64,000 nt of DNA from an uncultured Anaerobiospirillum sp. (GCA_944390115.1 CALXOW010000010.1:1-64000), one strand, 5' to 3'; numbered from the stretch's first letter, positions 1-9,191 are shown. Made by a program: numbers and translations. Notes: generated from the letters alone by a model not told the origin.

Positions 1-144
1 CACGAACCGCAGTGCGCAAGACTAGGATTAACATCCTGCGGTGCCTATATATTCCCAACCAACGTAGTCCACCATAGATGGACTGAGGCTAGTCAACCTG
101 GGCTTGATTGCTCAAGCCCCGGTCGTAAGACCGGGGTAGTTGAC
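1..144 (+). mobile_element. Right end of a TnpB/IS605-type element (omega-RNA-like 3' part), partial
   Basis: The segment is non-coding and full of short hairpins: ACCGCAG/CTGCGGT (6-12 with 36-42), AGTCCA/TGGACT (66-71 with 79-84), GGGCTTGA/TCAAGCCC (100-107 with 112-119) and CCCCGGTC/GACCGGGG (117-136). It ends in GGGGTAGTTGAC at 133-144. A final GC-rich stem followed by GTAGTTGAC is, as I recall it, typical of the right end and guide-RNA (omega-RNA) scaffold of IS200/IS605/IS1341 elements that carry tnpB. The tnpB gene would lie to the left, outside the window. The sequence just after 144 would be the guide/target flank. No transposase is visible here, so the assignment rests on structure and the terminal motif only. 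Confidence 0.45.
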
Positions 145-159
145 AGTCAGTGCTGATCC

Positions 160-909
160 TTACTTGAGTTTTAACAGGGCCGGAATGGCTTGAGTGAACA
201 AACGCAGGGTGGTCTTGGTCCCAGCAGCGCGCCGCTTGACCTCATCTTCACAGAAGACCTTGAACTGCTTGACCAATAAGGTATCAAGCTCGTCTTCACT
301 GAACATGGAGTGGGAAAGATCGAGGTTGTGGCGCAGCAGGGCGGTAAAGGCGGCCTCATCCTCTAAGATCTTGTGACTTGCCTCGGCGTCGTCCTTGGCC
401 AGCTCAATGCGCAGCTGAGCCGCGTCGTTTTCGCCTTCCTCCGAGCTGCGATACTCCTCGAAGGTGGCATCGTCGGCGGCATAGACCGGCATCCGGTCGA
501 AGTTGTAGTGGAAGTCATCAAAGTTGACTTGACCATCCTCGTCAAAGACGGCCCATGGCACCACGCTCATGCCGAAGCGGTCGAAGACACTGGCCTCAAT
601 CAGCTGGTCTTCGTAGAAGGCCAGCGCAAAGCGCACCTTCTTTTCCTCGTAGAGCTCGCACAGGGTGACGATGAGACGGCCTTGCTCATCGGTCTCGTAC
701 AGCTTGAGGTGGCGCAGATCGACCTTGTAGTTGGTGATCTTACGCTCGGAGTTTAAGACCTCATCCTCACTGTAGACCTTGAGGACACCATTGCCGTTCT
801 GATCCACCTCATGCACGATATATGGCTTACCGCTTGGGTAGAACTGGTCTTCAAACTTCACCTTAGCAGGTTGAGCTGGCTTTCTTGCCTTCTTGTTGGC
901 TTTGGCCAC
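160..909 (-). CDS. Hypothetical protein, 249 aa
   Basis: I do not recognise the family. The start is GTG, placed by an AAAGGAG ribosome binding site 7 nt upstream. The first 20 residues are lysine/alanine-rich and basic; the rest is acidic. The stretch around residues 20-60 (YPSGKPYI, then an alternating aromatic/charged pattern) faintly resembles the start of YwqK/MORN-type repeats, a family that is abundant elsewhere in the window, but I cannot show a full repeat. The C-terminal 80 residues look helical. No signal peptide or membrane segment is visible. The next gene upstream on the same strand (1002-1529) is 92 nt away, so the two may be co-transcribed. The stop lies 15 nt from the putative TnpB-element end. 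Confidence 0.75.
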   Translation of the reverse strand: MAKANKKARKPAQPAKVKFEDQFYPSGKPYIVHEVDQNGNGVLKVYSEDEVLNSERKITNYKVDLRHLKLYETDEQGRLIVTLCELYEEKKVRFALAFYEDQLIEASVFDRFGMSVVPWAVFDEDGQVNFDDFHYNFDRMPVYAADDATFEEYRSSEEGENDAAQLRIELAKDDAEASHKILEDEAAFTALLRHNLDLSHSMFSEDELDTLLVKQFKVFCEDEVKRRAAGTKTTLRLFTQAIPALLKLK

Positions 910-1001
910 GATAATCTCCTTTCATAGAGAAAAAATGAAACTGGACAGACAATCCCCGGCGCCTAGTCTAGCATAGGCCTGGCGCTCAGCCTAATCTCGG
1001 C

Positions 1002-1529
1002 CTAACCTTGAGGATTAAGCTTGGTGATGTAATCCTCGATCTTAAGGCCATGCACTAAGAGCATCATGGCGCCGCGCTGATAGACCTTGTGATAGACGTC
1101 AGGGTCGATCATCGGGTTTTGTAACAAGAGGTCAAAGGCGGCGAGCACTTGCACCGCGCTATTGGTGCACTTCTCATGGCGCCATTTGGCCACAGCGACG
1201 ATGGCTTTGCGGATTGCCTGATCGATCTCGGCATTGGTGTGCACTGGGTCTAAGCGGCAGGGGGCAATCACGATCAGGGTGAAGATTGCTTCCGTGGCTA
1301 AGAAGCCCGCTGGTAAGCTCTCCCATTCCTTTAAGGGCAGATCGCGCTCGATCATGCCGCGTTTGGCGGCATAAAGGCGCAGTAGGGCCTTAAGCTGCTC
1401 CAGCCCCAAGGGCTGGTTGACCCGCGCGATCTCTTGCATAACGTCATGGATCGCCATCATGCCAGTGTGAAGCTCTGCCGCCGCCGCTTGATTTAACTCA
1501 TCGGCACTGGGCTTATTGTCATCACTCAT
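1002..1529 (-). CDS. Hypothetical helical protein, 175 aa
   Basis: The family is not recognised. A longer reading frame extends upstream, but the ATG at 1529 has AAAGGAG about 6 nt before it, so this start (MSDDNKPSAD) is preferred. The protein looks entirely helical, cytoplasmic and mildly hydrophobic in the middle (around EAIFTLIVIAPC), with no clear signal peptide or domain motif. It probably forms a small operon with the 160-909 gene downstream on the same strand. No functional inference is justified. Confidence 0.7.
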   Translation of the reverse strand: MSDDNKPSADELNQAAAAELHTGMMAIHDVMQEIARVNQPLGLEQLKALLRLYAAKRGMIERDLPLKEWESLPAGFLATEAIFTLIVIAPCRLDPVHTNAEIDQAIRKAIVAVAKWRHEKCTNSAVQVLAAFDLLLQNPMIDPDVYHKVYQRGAMMLLVHGLKIEDYITKLNPQG

Positions 1530-1881
1530 AGCATCTCCTTTCATATAAGCATGTGTGGCCACAGTGTACCCCCTCATCAGGGCTTAAGATGCGCCCGCGC
1601 CCGCAAATTTCCGCGAAAAAAACAAAACGCGCCCCAATCACACGGCGCCCGCCCCATGTGCCCCGCAAGAACATGGTCCCCATGCGTAGGTCCAGATAAC
1701 GAGTACCAGCTCACGGGCAGATGAACCCCGCCACAACTAGCTCGTTGTGTAGCAGAAGGGGAGCTATCCTTGCTCATGGGGCTTAAGAATCAGCGGTGCT
1801 ATCTTGCTTGGTGACAGTTAGTACCGGAGTGATGGCGGGACACCCGAGATTAGGGCTAAGTGTGCCCACTGCGTACTCAAA
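1530..1881. other. Gene-poor spacer
   Basis: No convincing gene is present. A short minus-strand frame (1577-1777) has no ribosome binding site and no family resemblance. The stretch holds one imperfect copy of the dispersed 12-mer (GGCGCCCGCCCC at 1644-1655) and presumably the promoter of the 1529-1002 gene, but I see no clear -35/-10 pair. Confidence 0.5.
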
Positions 1882-1921
1882 CTTAAAAGGCGGTGGCCCT
1901 TGGGGGCTACCGCCTTTTAAG
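1882..1921 (-). terminator. Rho-independent terminator of the Dam gene
   Basis: There is a near-perfect 18-bp inverted repeat with a 4-nt loop. The arms run CTTAAAAGGCGGT...ACCGCCTTTTAAG with one G-T pair near the loop. On the minus strand it lies about 25 nt after the Dam stop codon and ends in TTTT, as expected for an intrinsic terminator. Confidence 0.8.
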
Positions 1922-1946
1922 TTGATTGGTTGCTCAATTATAGCAT

Positions 1947-3170
1947 TTAGCGCTCGACCAGGGCCTCAACTGCGGGCTGCTCGGTTGGTACCGGCACGAC
2001 TGGAGTCTGGGTTAACTTAGCCATCAGATCGGTTGGCGCCTCAGCCTGCTTGGCTTGATCTTTAACCGAATCCATCATGGCGTTGGCTACTTGCGCCGTG
2101 ACCTTGGTGTCGTTCGGAAGCTTGGTGGTATCGGCCACCTTGATTTGGGCGGTGTCAGGACCAAAGGCCTGCTTGCGCTCCTGCGGCAGTACCTGTGAGG
2201 CTTGGGCTAATTGCAGCTTGGCCTTAGCGGCAATCTGAGCGGCACGGGCAGCTTGCTCTGGGGTCTGCTCCTTGTGCTCAGGGGTGCAGATAGTGCCCGA
2301 CATTAAGATTAGCGGAATACGGTTCTTACGGGTGTGGTAGTTGCGCACCACCAGCTCATGCACCGGGCCACGTTTATCACCCTTGACGTTGATGCTGCGG
2401 CGCGCATCGACCGTAGTGATGTAGTAGTCCGAGTAGAGCTCACGGATAAACTCGGTCGAGGAGTTGGAGAGCATGAACTTGATGCCCTTGGCGCTCAGTT
2501 CATCGCAGCACTCCTTTAAGCGCAGCTGATCGGCGCGGCTAAAGCCACCTCGGCTGTAACCGGTGAAGTTCGAGGAGTCGCTCAATGGGTCGTAAGGCGG
2601 GTCTAAATAGACAAAGGTGCCCTTGTCCAAGCGGCGCAGTACCGAGGAGAAATCCTCGCTGTAGAAGGTGACCTTGCAGCTGTTAAAGAAACGGCTCACC
2701 GCACGCACTACTTGCTCGTTGACGATGTTCGGGTTCTTGTAATGGCCAAAAGGGGCGTTGAACTCGCCCTGGCGATTGACGCGGAACAGGCCATTAAAGC
2801 AGGTCTTGTTGAGGTAGATGATGCGCGAGGCACGCTCGACCTTGCTCAAGCTCAAGAAGGCCTTAGGATCGCGATCGAGATTGCGCAGCTCGTAGAAGTA
2901 CTCTGGGCTGTTCTCGTGGGTCTTGAGCGAGGCAATGAGCTCGTCGGCGTGATCGCGGATCACCTCATAAACCCCGATAAGCTCATGGTTTAAGTCATTG
3001 ACGATCGCCTTATTGGGCTGCAGTGCAAATAAGACGGCACCACCGCCAAAGAAAGGCTCGCAGTAATGCGAGAAGCGCTTAGGGATGAGCGGACCTAAAG
3101 CGCCTAATAACTGGCGCTTACCACCTACCCATTTAAGCACTGGAGCTACTTGGTCTGACTTAATAACCAT
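1947..3170 (-). CDS. dam: DNA adenine methylase (Dam family) with C-terminal extension
   Basis: This is an adenine-N6 methyltransferase of the Dam/D12 class, which transfers a methyl group from S-adenosylmethionine, usually to GATC. The SAM-binding start (KWVGGKRQLL, residues 6-15), EPFFGGGAVLF near residue 35 and the catalytic LDPPYDP near residue 187 are all visible. The ATG at 3170 is chosen over an upstream in-frame codon because GGTGGGG precedes it and family members start just before VLKWVGGK. The protein has 407 residues where Dam usually has 270-280. About 130 C-terminal residues, rich in Ala, Gln, Lys and Pro after CTPEHKEQTPEQ, have no counterpart that I know. No restriction partner is adjacent, so a solitary regulatory or repair methylase or a phage-type Dam are both possible. 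A strong terminator follows. Confidence 0.9.
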   Translation of the reverse strand: MVIKSDQVAPVLKWVGGKRQLLGALGPLIPKRFSHYCEPFFGGGAVLFALQPNKAIVNDLNHELIGVYEVIRDHADELIASLKTHENSPEYFYELRNLDRDPKAFLSLSKVERASRIIYLNKTCFNGLFRVNRQGEFNAPFGHYKNPNIVNEQVVRAVSRFFNSCKVTFYSEDFSSVLRRLDKGTFVYLDPPYDPLSDSSNFTGYSRGGFSRADQLRLKECCDELSAKGIKFMLSNSSTEFIRELYSDYYITTVDARRSINVKGDKRGPVHELVVRNYHTRKNRIPLILMSGTICTPEHKEQTPEQAARAAQIAAKAKLQLAQASQVLPQERKQAFGPDTAQIKVADTTKLPNDTKVTAQVANAMMDSVKDQAKQAEAPTDLMAKLTQTPVVPVPTEQPAVEALVER

Positions 3171-3573
3171 CAACAAATCCCCACCCAACTGTATGCGCAA
3201 GCGCTATCGGGAGCCACGCTGCGCGCCGATAATCAGATGGGCACTGAAGCTCTTAGCTGTGTGAGCGGTTTGAGCAGAAAATGAGAAATGATCTCAAAGG
3301 CCAATCGTGATCACGAAGGGCAATTATAGCAAACCCGATCCCACCCCTTGCAGCAAATCGTAGGCCCAAGGGCTCCAGGAAGCCGGTAAAATCGCGCCAA
3401 GACTGATCTAATCAAGGGGCCAGATCTCAGGGAGATTTTTTGCCCTATTTAGGTGAACCTACTTCCCAAATTTTGGCAAACGGCCATTTGGCATGAAATT
3501 TGGCTCAAGCCTGCCTTAAGGGGATCTACCGCGCTATCATAAGCAGGTTCACCCCCAAATTAAGGAGTTTGAC
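3171..3573. promoter_or_regulatory. Divergent intergenic region with promoter of the 3574 gene
   Basis: The region lies between two divergent genes. Near the right end, GCGCTATCAT (-10-like TATCAT at 3535-3540) matches the GCGCTATAGT element found in front of the related genes at 5554, 9220, 13577 and 18085. It is followed by the ribosome binding site TAAGGAG. A small dyad, TGAGAAATGATCTCA, lies near 3280-3295. No gene is visible, and the Dam promoter could not be assigned. Confidence 0.4.
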
Positions 3574-5466
3574 ATGAGTGCCGCGCCCCATAACCTGCCC
3601 GCGATTGACCTGAGTCGAGCTGTGCCTTTGGTCGGCAGCAGTCCTAAGACTCAAGCCCCAGCGCGCACTCAAGCGCTGAGTTCAGCTCAGGTCAAGCTCA
3701 CCAGCACCTTTGCCCCGGAGCTAGGCGAGCGCCTGTGGTCAGGACCTGCGGCGACAACGGCCGGGCTCAAGGCTCCACCCCTCACCTTACCATCGGTTGG
3801 ATCTGAGGCCGACCCGCTCGAGTGGAGCTCAGGGCATATCGCCGGTGTCTATCTCATGCCGCCCTTTGGTTCTGGTCTGCGTACTTGCGGCATCCTCTAT
3901 CAAGATGGAGTAGTGGAGCGCTGCCGGGTATCGGAGCAGGGGGTAAAGCAGGGCCCATATCAGCTCTATTACGCCTTAGGGGGCTATGAACTTCATGCCG
4001 CTGCGGGCCAGCAACAATTGTTTGAGTCCTCCTTGCTCAAGGAAAACGGCACCTATTGCTCGGGCCTGCCCTGTGGAGACTTCAGTGTCTGGGATGAAAA
4101 CAAGGTGCTCATAGCCTGGGGCCGCTACGAGCTGGTCGAAAGTACTGAGCCTAATGCTCTCAGTCTTGACCTCTTAGAGCTCCAAGATCAGCTCATCGGC
4201 CCTGAGAGTATCTTAGGGCAGTGGCGCGCCAACTTACCGGGCAAGCGCAATAAAAAACGCCGCCCCGAGCCCCGGCCACAGGCTGTGTCGATGCACGTAG
4301 CCCCGGATACCATTATCGTGCGCTATCAGGGCTTAAGCCGTCAGCTTAACGGCGCGACTCAGACCTTTTGCTTAGGGCCTGAAGTATCGGTGCTCAAGGT
4401 AAGCCGAGTCCCTGATGAAACATGGTGTGAGGCCTGTAGCCGCACCCATGCTCAGGTGTTACGCGCGGTTACCGCTCAAATCACGGCCTTGCAGCAAGCG
4501 CAACGTGCCGCCGATGAGCTCCATCGCAGCTTAGGTCAGCCGCCCCGGCCCTTAAATCGCATCGCGCCTTTACAGATCATGTGCTTTAACCAAGAACCAG
4601 AGCGCACCACCACGCTGCCCAATGAGGTCTTAGCAGGTGCCAAAGAGGACAAGCTCGCCTATGAGAGCAGCCTTGAGCTCTTAGCCCAGGTGCAAGCAGA
4701 GGCCGTGATTGCAGGCTGTGAGCAAGGAGGTTTTGCTCGTTTAGACCTGGGCTATTTGCCTCAAACCGACGATGGCGCTTACCTCATCGGCCTGCTGATT
4801 TCATCACCACAGCATTTAGAAGCGCTCAGCGCCCGCGTCATCGCCCAACAACCTCCGAAAGTCACAGGACCGTTTTATGGCTTGACCGCGCGTGGGGCGT
4901 TGGTGATGAAACCGCGCCCTGAGGACTTTGCGCTACCACTGTGGTCGAAGTGGGCTCAAGAACAACCGTTGACTCTGCCTGCGGCCATGGACGCCGACCT
5001 CTCTGACTTTCAGGCGGCCTTTACTTGGCAGGCTGAAGGGCGTAGCGACCTTTTTGATGATCAAGGTGCGCCCTTAGGCAGTATCGACTATGGTCCATTT
5101 GGTCTGATGCATGGAGCCTTGAGCTTTTTGTATGAAAAGCCGGGCCTCGCCGAATACGGTGTCAGTGAGCTCGGGCTCATCGCCCCGAGCTTTACCTACA
5201 TCCAGTACCAGAACTTCCACGCCAGCTTCCCGGCCAGCGTCTTGACCGTGGATCGCATCACGGGCGAGTTTGATGGACCGTATCAGGTGATCGAAGACTT
5301 AGACGAGCTCTTTGCCCAGGGCTATCACCGCACCTTGCTCCATCGCGAGGAAACTTACGGTCCTAATGGCCGTGAGGTGCGCAATACTTTGGCGCCATAT
5401 CGCCCTGACACCTTTGTGCGCGAATACGGCTTCTATCACCAAGGCGTACCACAGCCCAACTCATAG
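3574..5466 (+). CDS. MORN-like repeat protein, singleton 1 of the expanded family
   Basis: This 630-residue protein belongs to the family that fills 3.5-20 kb. Shared landmarks occur in the same order in every member: a GPYQLYY-type strand, CSGLPCGDF near residue 160, a conserved central segment ETWCEACSRTHAQVL near 282 followed by a helix, AGCEQGGFARL near 380, and SFPASVLTVDR near 551 followed by a DGPYQVIEDLDELF segment. The repeated Gly-x-(Phe/Tyr)-x-(Leu/Val)-Tyr pattern resembles degenerate MORN_2/YwqK repeats. That is an inference from pattern, not an established assignment. The start is supported by TAAGGAG 7 nt before ATG. No signal peptide or membrane segment is seen, so a cytoplasmic location is likely. 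The biochemical function is unknown. Its stop is followed directly by AGCCCGCCCC, a variant of the dispersed 12-mer. Confidence 0.85.
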   Translation: MSAAPHNLPAIDLSRAVPLVGSSPKTQAPARTQALSSAQVKLTSTFAPELGERLWSGPAATTAGLKAPPLTLPSVGSEADPLEWSSGHIAGVYLMPPFGSGLRTCGILYQDGVVERCRVSEQGVKQGPYQLYYALGGYELHAAAGQQQLFESSLLKENGTYCSGLPCGDFSVWDENKVLIAWGRYELVESTEPNALSLDLLELQDQLIGPESILGQWRANLPGKRNKKRRPEPRPQAVSMHVAPDTIIVRYQGLSRQLNGATQTFCLGPEVSVLKVSRVPDETWCEACSRTHAQVLRAVTAQITALQQAQRAADELHRSLGQPPRPLNRIAPLQIMCFNQEPERTTTLPNEVLAGAKEDKLAYESSLELLAQVQAEAVIAGCEQGGFARLDLGYLPQTDDGAYLIGLLISSPQHLEALSARVIAQQPPKVTGPFYGLTARGALVMKPRPEDFALPLWSKWAQEQPLTLPAAMDADLSDFQAAFTWQAEGRSDLFDDQGAPLGSIDYGPFGLMHGALSFLYEKPGLAEYGVSELGLIAPSFTYIQYQNFHASFPASVLTVDRITGEFDGPYQVIEDLDELFAQGYHRTLLHREETYGPNGREVRNTLAPYRPDTFVREYGFYHQGVPQPNS

Positions 5467-5521
5467 AGCCCGCCCCATACCACTAAGACCCCAACTTATC
5501 CAGGAATACCAGCAAAAGCGC

Positions 5522-5527
5522 TATAGT
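5522..5527 (+). promoter_or_regulatory. Conserved -10 box (TATAGT) of the family, copy at 5554
   Basis: AAAGCGCTATAGTGGG matches the element before the genes at 9220, 13577 and 18085. It lies 26 nt before the ATG at 5554. No consensus -35 box is evident, so an activator or a non-standard -35 is possible. Confidence 0.45.
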
Positions 5528-5553
5528 GGGTACAGGAATGAAAGGGGGCCCCT

Positions 5554-7272
5554 ATGAGCAAAAAACGATCTAAGGCTAAGCAGCGCACCCAAGAGGCGCC
5601 GCAACAAATTCAGCCGCAGCCGCTGGTGCGCCGTCGCTGCGTCAGTGTCAAGCAGCTGCGCGCGCAAGCCCGCGAGTTGGTGCGCAGCTCCCCCGCTGAG
5701 CTTCTGGCCCAGCTTTACCCCATCAGTCTCGAGCGTAAAGGCTATTGGTTATTAGGCCCAAGGGGCATTGCTTGGGAGCAAAGCTTAACCCAGGCCAATG
5801 GTCTGCGCTTAAAGAGCATCGGGCACGCAGCTGACCCTAAGGAATGGGACGGCGTGGCCTTAGTGTGGCTGCAATACCAGGAGCAACAAAATAGGCGCCG
5901 CTACCAAGTGCTCAATGGGTCAGGTCAGGTGGAAGCAGGTACCATCACCCCTGAGGGCACCAAGGACGGCGCTTACACTCTGTATCACAGCATGAAGGGC
6001 CTCAAGCACGCCTACTACCAAAGCCCAGAAAAGCAGCTTGAGGCCACGAGCTATCCCTACGAGGAGGGGGCCTTTTTTCATGGCCTGCCTTGCGGGAGAT
6101 TTACCGTGACCGACGAAAACGGTACCAAGCTGTGCGCCGGCTGCTATGAGCTCATTGCGCTCCAGCACTCCGAGCTGACTGTGGACGCTAGAGAACTGGC
6201 CCAGCGCTTAGGCCCGCACCAAGAAATCCGTAAGCTCTGCCGCCGCCACAAGAAAGCCCTAAAGGCCCGCCGCGCGACTGACACTCAGCAGCTCATCGCC
6301 GTGAGCACCGCGCGCATCGTGGTGCGCTACGACTATCTAAGTCGCCGCTTAGCAGACGACGCCGTACAGGGCTTTAGCATTGGGCCGTACTTGCCCACCG
6401 TCACCATACAGCGTAAGCCCCAAGAATCTTGGCTTGAGGCCACCAGCCGCACCCATCACGAGGTCTTACGCCGGGTTGAGCGCCAAGTGGCCGCGCTCCA
6501 CGCCGCCCAAGCTACGGCTTATGAGCAAGGCGAAAACTGGTTAGGCGCGGCTCAACCCAAAGGAATAGTGGCAGGGTGTGAGCAGGGTGGCTATGGGCAG
6601 TGGGCTCTTAAAACTATGGCGCAAAGCGCTGATGGCACTTATCTGAGAGCGTTCTTGCTGAGCTCACCTGATGAGCCCCCAGCTCAAGCTAACCACGCAG
6701 GTTACTTCTTAGCGCGTAATGGCCGCATTGTGTCCCATGAGGTCGAGGGCAAGCCGCTGCCCTTATGGCCTGCGGCGACGCCCAAGCCGCCGCAACTTAA
6801 CTCAGCACCCTTTGCTTGGCTGGCCGCAGGCTCAAGTGTCATCACTGGGGGCGCAGGGGAGAGCTTAGGGCAGGTCTGGTATAACCAAGGGTACGCCTGC
6901 AGCTTTAAGCTGTTTAATGAAGCGGCGGCCACCGGTGAGGCGCTCACGTGCGAGGAAGGTATAGTGCAGCCGAGCATGCGCCTTGCGCTCTACCAAGACT
7001 TTAGGGCGCGCTTTCCGGCGGCGATCTTGACCGTGGACCTGACCACCGGACAATTTGAGGGCCCCTACGAGGTGCTCTACGACATCGACGAGCTCTTTGC
7101 GGCAGGCTATCACGGCGAGCTCTTGGAGTTCTACGGAACCTATACTGCGGGCAATAACACCAAGAACCTCAAGCGCCTAAGACAGTTCTACTCCAGCACG
7201 GATTATCGGCGCGAACAGGGCGTCTATGAGCAGGGCAAGCCGCGTGTCACCGCCACCCACGAGCTTGAATAG
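5554..7272 (+). CDS. MORN-like repeat protein, singleton 2 of the expanded family
   Basis: A 572-residue paralogue of the 3574 gene with the same order of landmarks: FFHGLPCGRF near residue 174, ESWLEATSRTHHEVL near 291, GCEQGGYGQW near 341 and RFPAAILTVDL near 486. It starts with a strongly basic, Gln/Pro-rich 30-residue segment (SKKRSKAKQRTQ) not found in the other members, which could bind nucleic acid or simply be a linker. It lies 87 nt after its neighbour with its own promoter-like box. AAAGGGGG precedes the ATG. No known catalytic motif is visible. It converges with the 7316-9025 gene across 43 nt. Confidence 0.83.
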   Translation: MSKKRSKAKQRTQEAPQQIQPQPLVRRRCVSVKQLRAQARELVRSSPAELLAQLYPISLERKGYWLLGPRGIAWEQSLTQANGLRLKSIGHAADPKEWDGVALVWLQYQEQQNRRRYQVLNGSGQVEAGTITPEGTKDGAYTLYHSMKGLKHAYYQSPEKQLEATSYPYEEGAFFHGLPCGRFTVTDENGTKLCAGCYELIALQHSELTVDARELAQRLGPHQEIRKLCRRHKKALKARRATDTQQLIAVSTARIVVRYDYLSRRLADDAVQGFSIGPYLPTVTIQRKPQESWLEATSRTHHEVLRRVERQVAALHAAQATAYEQGENWLGAAQPKGIVAGCEQGGYGQWALKTMAQSADGTYLRAFLLSSPDEPPAQANHAGYFLARNGRIVSHEVEGKPLPLWPAATPKPPQLNSAPFAWLAAGSSVITGGAGESLGQVWYNQGYACSFKLFNEAAATGEALTCEEGIVQPSMRLALYQDFRARFPAAILTVDLTTGQFEGPYEVLYDIDELFAAGYHGELLEFYGTYTAGNNTKNLKRLRQFYSSTDYRREQGVYEQGKPRVTATHELE

Positions 7273-7315
7273 TATCGCGATCACTGGGGCTACTAAAACT
7301 TTGAGACAGAGCAGC

Positions 7316-9025
7316 TTAGCCATTGCTCGGGAGCACATCGGCCAAGGCTACACGTGCAAAACCGCGTTTGCCCGGCTCGCCACAGAAAACTAAGCCAAAG
7401 CGCGCCACTCGTGGCTCACTATTGCCATTGAGTGCATATTTACGGTCTTTGATTTGTTGCAATGCCTCGGCGAGCTTGTCATCAAGCTTATTTTGATCGA
7501 AGCTTGCCTCGTACTTGAACTCGAAGACGACCGTGAGGTGGCATTGCGGTACATCGAAAACACAATCGGCCCGACCATTAAGCGACATGACCTCCAGGCG
7601 TGGTTTGAACCCAATACCGAATAAGAGCAGGGTCACCAGATCCGTCACCCAGAACTCATTGTTAGGGCAGTGGGTGTAGGGCAATATCTCAATGGAGTTA
7701 TTGAAAAAGGAACGTAGCTGCTCTGGATCCAGGCTGGTCAGTGCCGCTAGAACCTCTTGCTTGGATTTAGAAGAGCAAATATCGGATGCCAGGTTGAAGA
7801 AATGGCGCGCCAGCAAATTTGTAAAGGATAATTTGGTCTCCTCATTAGGGCAAGCCAGATGAACCTTGCTGCTTGGGGTGAAAAGCTTAGTGAAAGTGAG
7901 ATAGCCGGTCTGAAAGAGCAAGGAGTAAGGATTAGCCTGAGGATTAATGAGAGAGGACTCCATAAACTCCTTAGCGCCCAGCACAATCTCGCCTTGTTCC
8001 ATTTGTTCCAAGAGTTGCTTGAGATCAATGCGGTCTAAAGAGATCTTAAGCAATTGGGGCAAGCCTAACCCTTCCTCGAAGCTCCAATAGGGCTCGGTGC
8101 TTGCGTACACATTGTCAAAAAAGCGCAACACCGACCAAGTCGAAAAAACTTTGTTTTGTTGCGAGCCATCAAAGGAGTAACCGTCATACCAGGCTGACAT
8201 GTCATCTAACAAGGTCTCAATTTGCTCAGCGCTCACCGCTTCCGGGGCACATCCTTCCCTGATGGCAGCTGAATGGCGCAAGTAAGAGGCAAAATATTGT
8301 TTGAGCTCATCACGGGTATAGCCACAGCATGAGGCAAATCGTGGATCCAGCGAGAGATCGGTAAAGCTGTTGCCAGACGTACCCAAGTCGAGATCTTGAA
8401 AGCGAGTGATGCCGGTGAAGAAGACACAACGGAATTTGCCCGAGTTCCGTTTGACTGCGCTATACAATTGCCGCATCACATTCTTGCAGACAGCAAGTTC
8501 TTGTGGCTCATGAGCATGGTACAGTAAAGGTGAGTCGTACTCATCGACGAGCAGTACCAATGACATCGGAGCCAGCTGCTTGAGCATATGACCGAAAATT
8601 GCGCCAAAATCAAGGGGATCGTCTGGTACGCTGAGCGCTTGTTCGTGACAGAACGAAGTAATAGCCCCCATTAGCGCAGCCTCAAATTGCGCCGCAGTAC
8701 GTCCTGAGTTAAGGTCATGAAAATCAAGATGCAGCACGAGGTAATGGCCGCTATCTTTCCACAGCTGTTCAATGGCCAACCCCTTAAAAGGGGAGTCTGA
8801 TTGATCCGTTAAAGGTTTAACTCCATGCCGGAACAGCTCCTCAAGGGTGGACAACAGGGTGCTTTTACCAAAGCGACGGGGACGAGTCAAAATTTGAGGT
8901 CTGATATGTTTCGCAATCTGATAGACGAAAGCGGTCTTGTCGACGTACACAGCACCAAAGCTACGCAGTAAGGCAAAAGATTGGCAGCCCAGCGGCAGTT
9001 CGCTTTCTAAGTTGTAATAGTCCAT
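7316..9025 (-). CDS. AAA-ATPase-like protein with PD-(D/E)XK nuclease domain
   Basis: A two-domain protein of 569 residues. The N-terminus is an AAA-ATPase-like domain (PF09820 type): YVDKTAFVYQI, then the P-loop RPRRFGKSTL near residue 48 and the Walker B motif LLVDEYDSPL near 157. The C-terminus is a PD-(D/E)XK nuclease-like domain (PF08011 type), with an Asp in GRADCVFDV near 490 and VFEFKYE near 504, followed by a helix LAEALQQIKDRKYA typical of the family. The start is fixed by GGGAGG 6 nt before ATG. Such genes occur in many copies in gut Bacteroidetes and other anaerobes, and their role is not firmly known; mobile or defence-related functions are proposed. It is inserted antisense between members of the MORN-like family. 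Confidence 0.85.
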   Translation of the reverse strand: MDYYNLESELPLGCQSFALLRSFGAVYVDKTAFVYQIAKHIRPQILTRPRRFGKSTLLSTLEELFRHGVKPLTDQSDSPFKGLAIEQLWKDSGHYLVLHLDFHDLNSGRTAAQFEAALMGAITSFCHEQALSVPDDPLDFGAIFGHMLKQLAPMSLVLLVDEYDSPLLYHAHEPQELAVCKNVMRQLYSAVKRNSGKFRCVFFTGITRFQDLDLGTSGNSFTDLSLDPRFASCCGYTRDELKQYFASYLRHSAAIREGCAPEAVSAEQIETLLDDMSAWYDGYSFDGSQQNKVFSTWSVLRFFDNVYASTEPYWSFEEGLGLPQLLKISLDRIDLKQLLEQMEQGEIVLGAKEFMESSLINPQANPYSLLFQTGYLTFTKLFTPSSKVHLACPNEETKLSFTNLLARHFFNLASDICSSKSKQEVLAALTSLDPEQLRSFFNNSIEILPYTHCPNNEFWVTDLVTLLLFGIGFKPRLEVMSLNGRADCVFDVPQCHLTVVFEFKYEASFDQNKLDDKLAEALQQIKDRKYALNGNSEPRVARFGLVFCGEPGKRGFARVALADVLPSNG

Positions 9026-9149
9026 CTTAACCTCCCAAATCCAGCTTAATCAAAGCTTGGATATAGTTAGATCCTAGCACATAGTGAGCCAGACCCACTC
9101 TCAGGCAATTGCGTTCATACCTTCTCCAAAAAGAACGCCAAAAGATTTG

Positions 9150-9191
9150 AAGGCCTTTTTTCACATGTTAGGGGCCTTTTAGCGCTATAGT
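9150..9191 (+). promoter_or_regulatory. Terminator-promoter module, copy 1
   Basis: A short hairpin (AAGGCC at 9150-9155 with GGCCTTTT at 9173-9180) is followed at once by TTTTAGCGCTATAGTGAG with the -10 box TATAGT at 9186-9191. The same hairpin, then TTTAGCGCTATAGTGGGAA, occurs before the genes at 13577 and 18085, so it was copied with the A-B gene unit. The hairpin could end upstream transcripts or form part of the regulatory region. Confidence 0.5.

Noticed and set aside
1577-1777. 66-codon minus-strand frame
   Set aside because: No ribosome binding site, atypical composition and no family resemblance.
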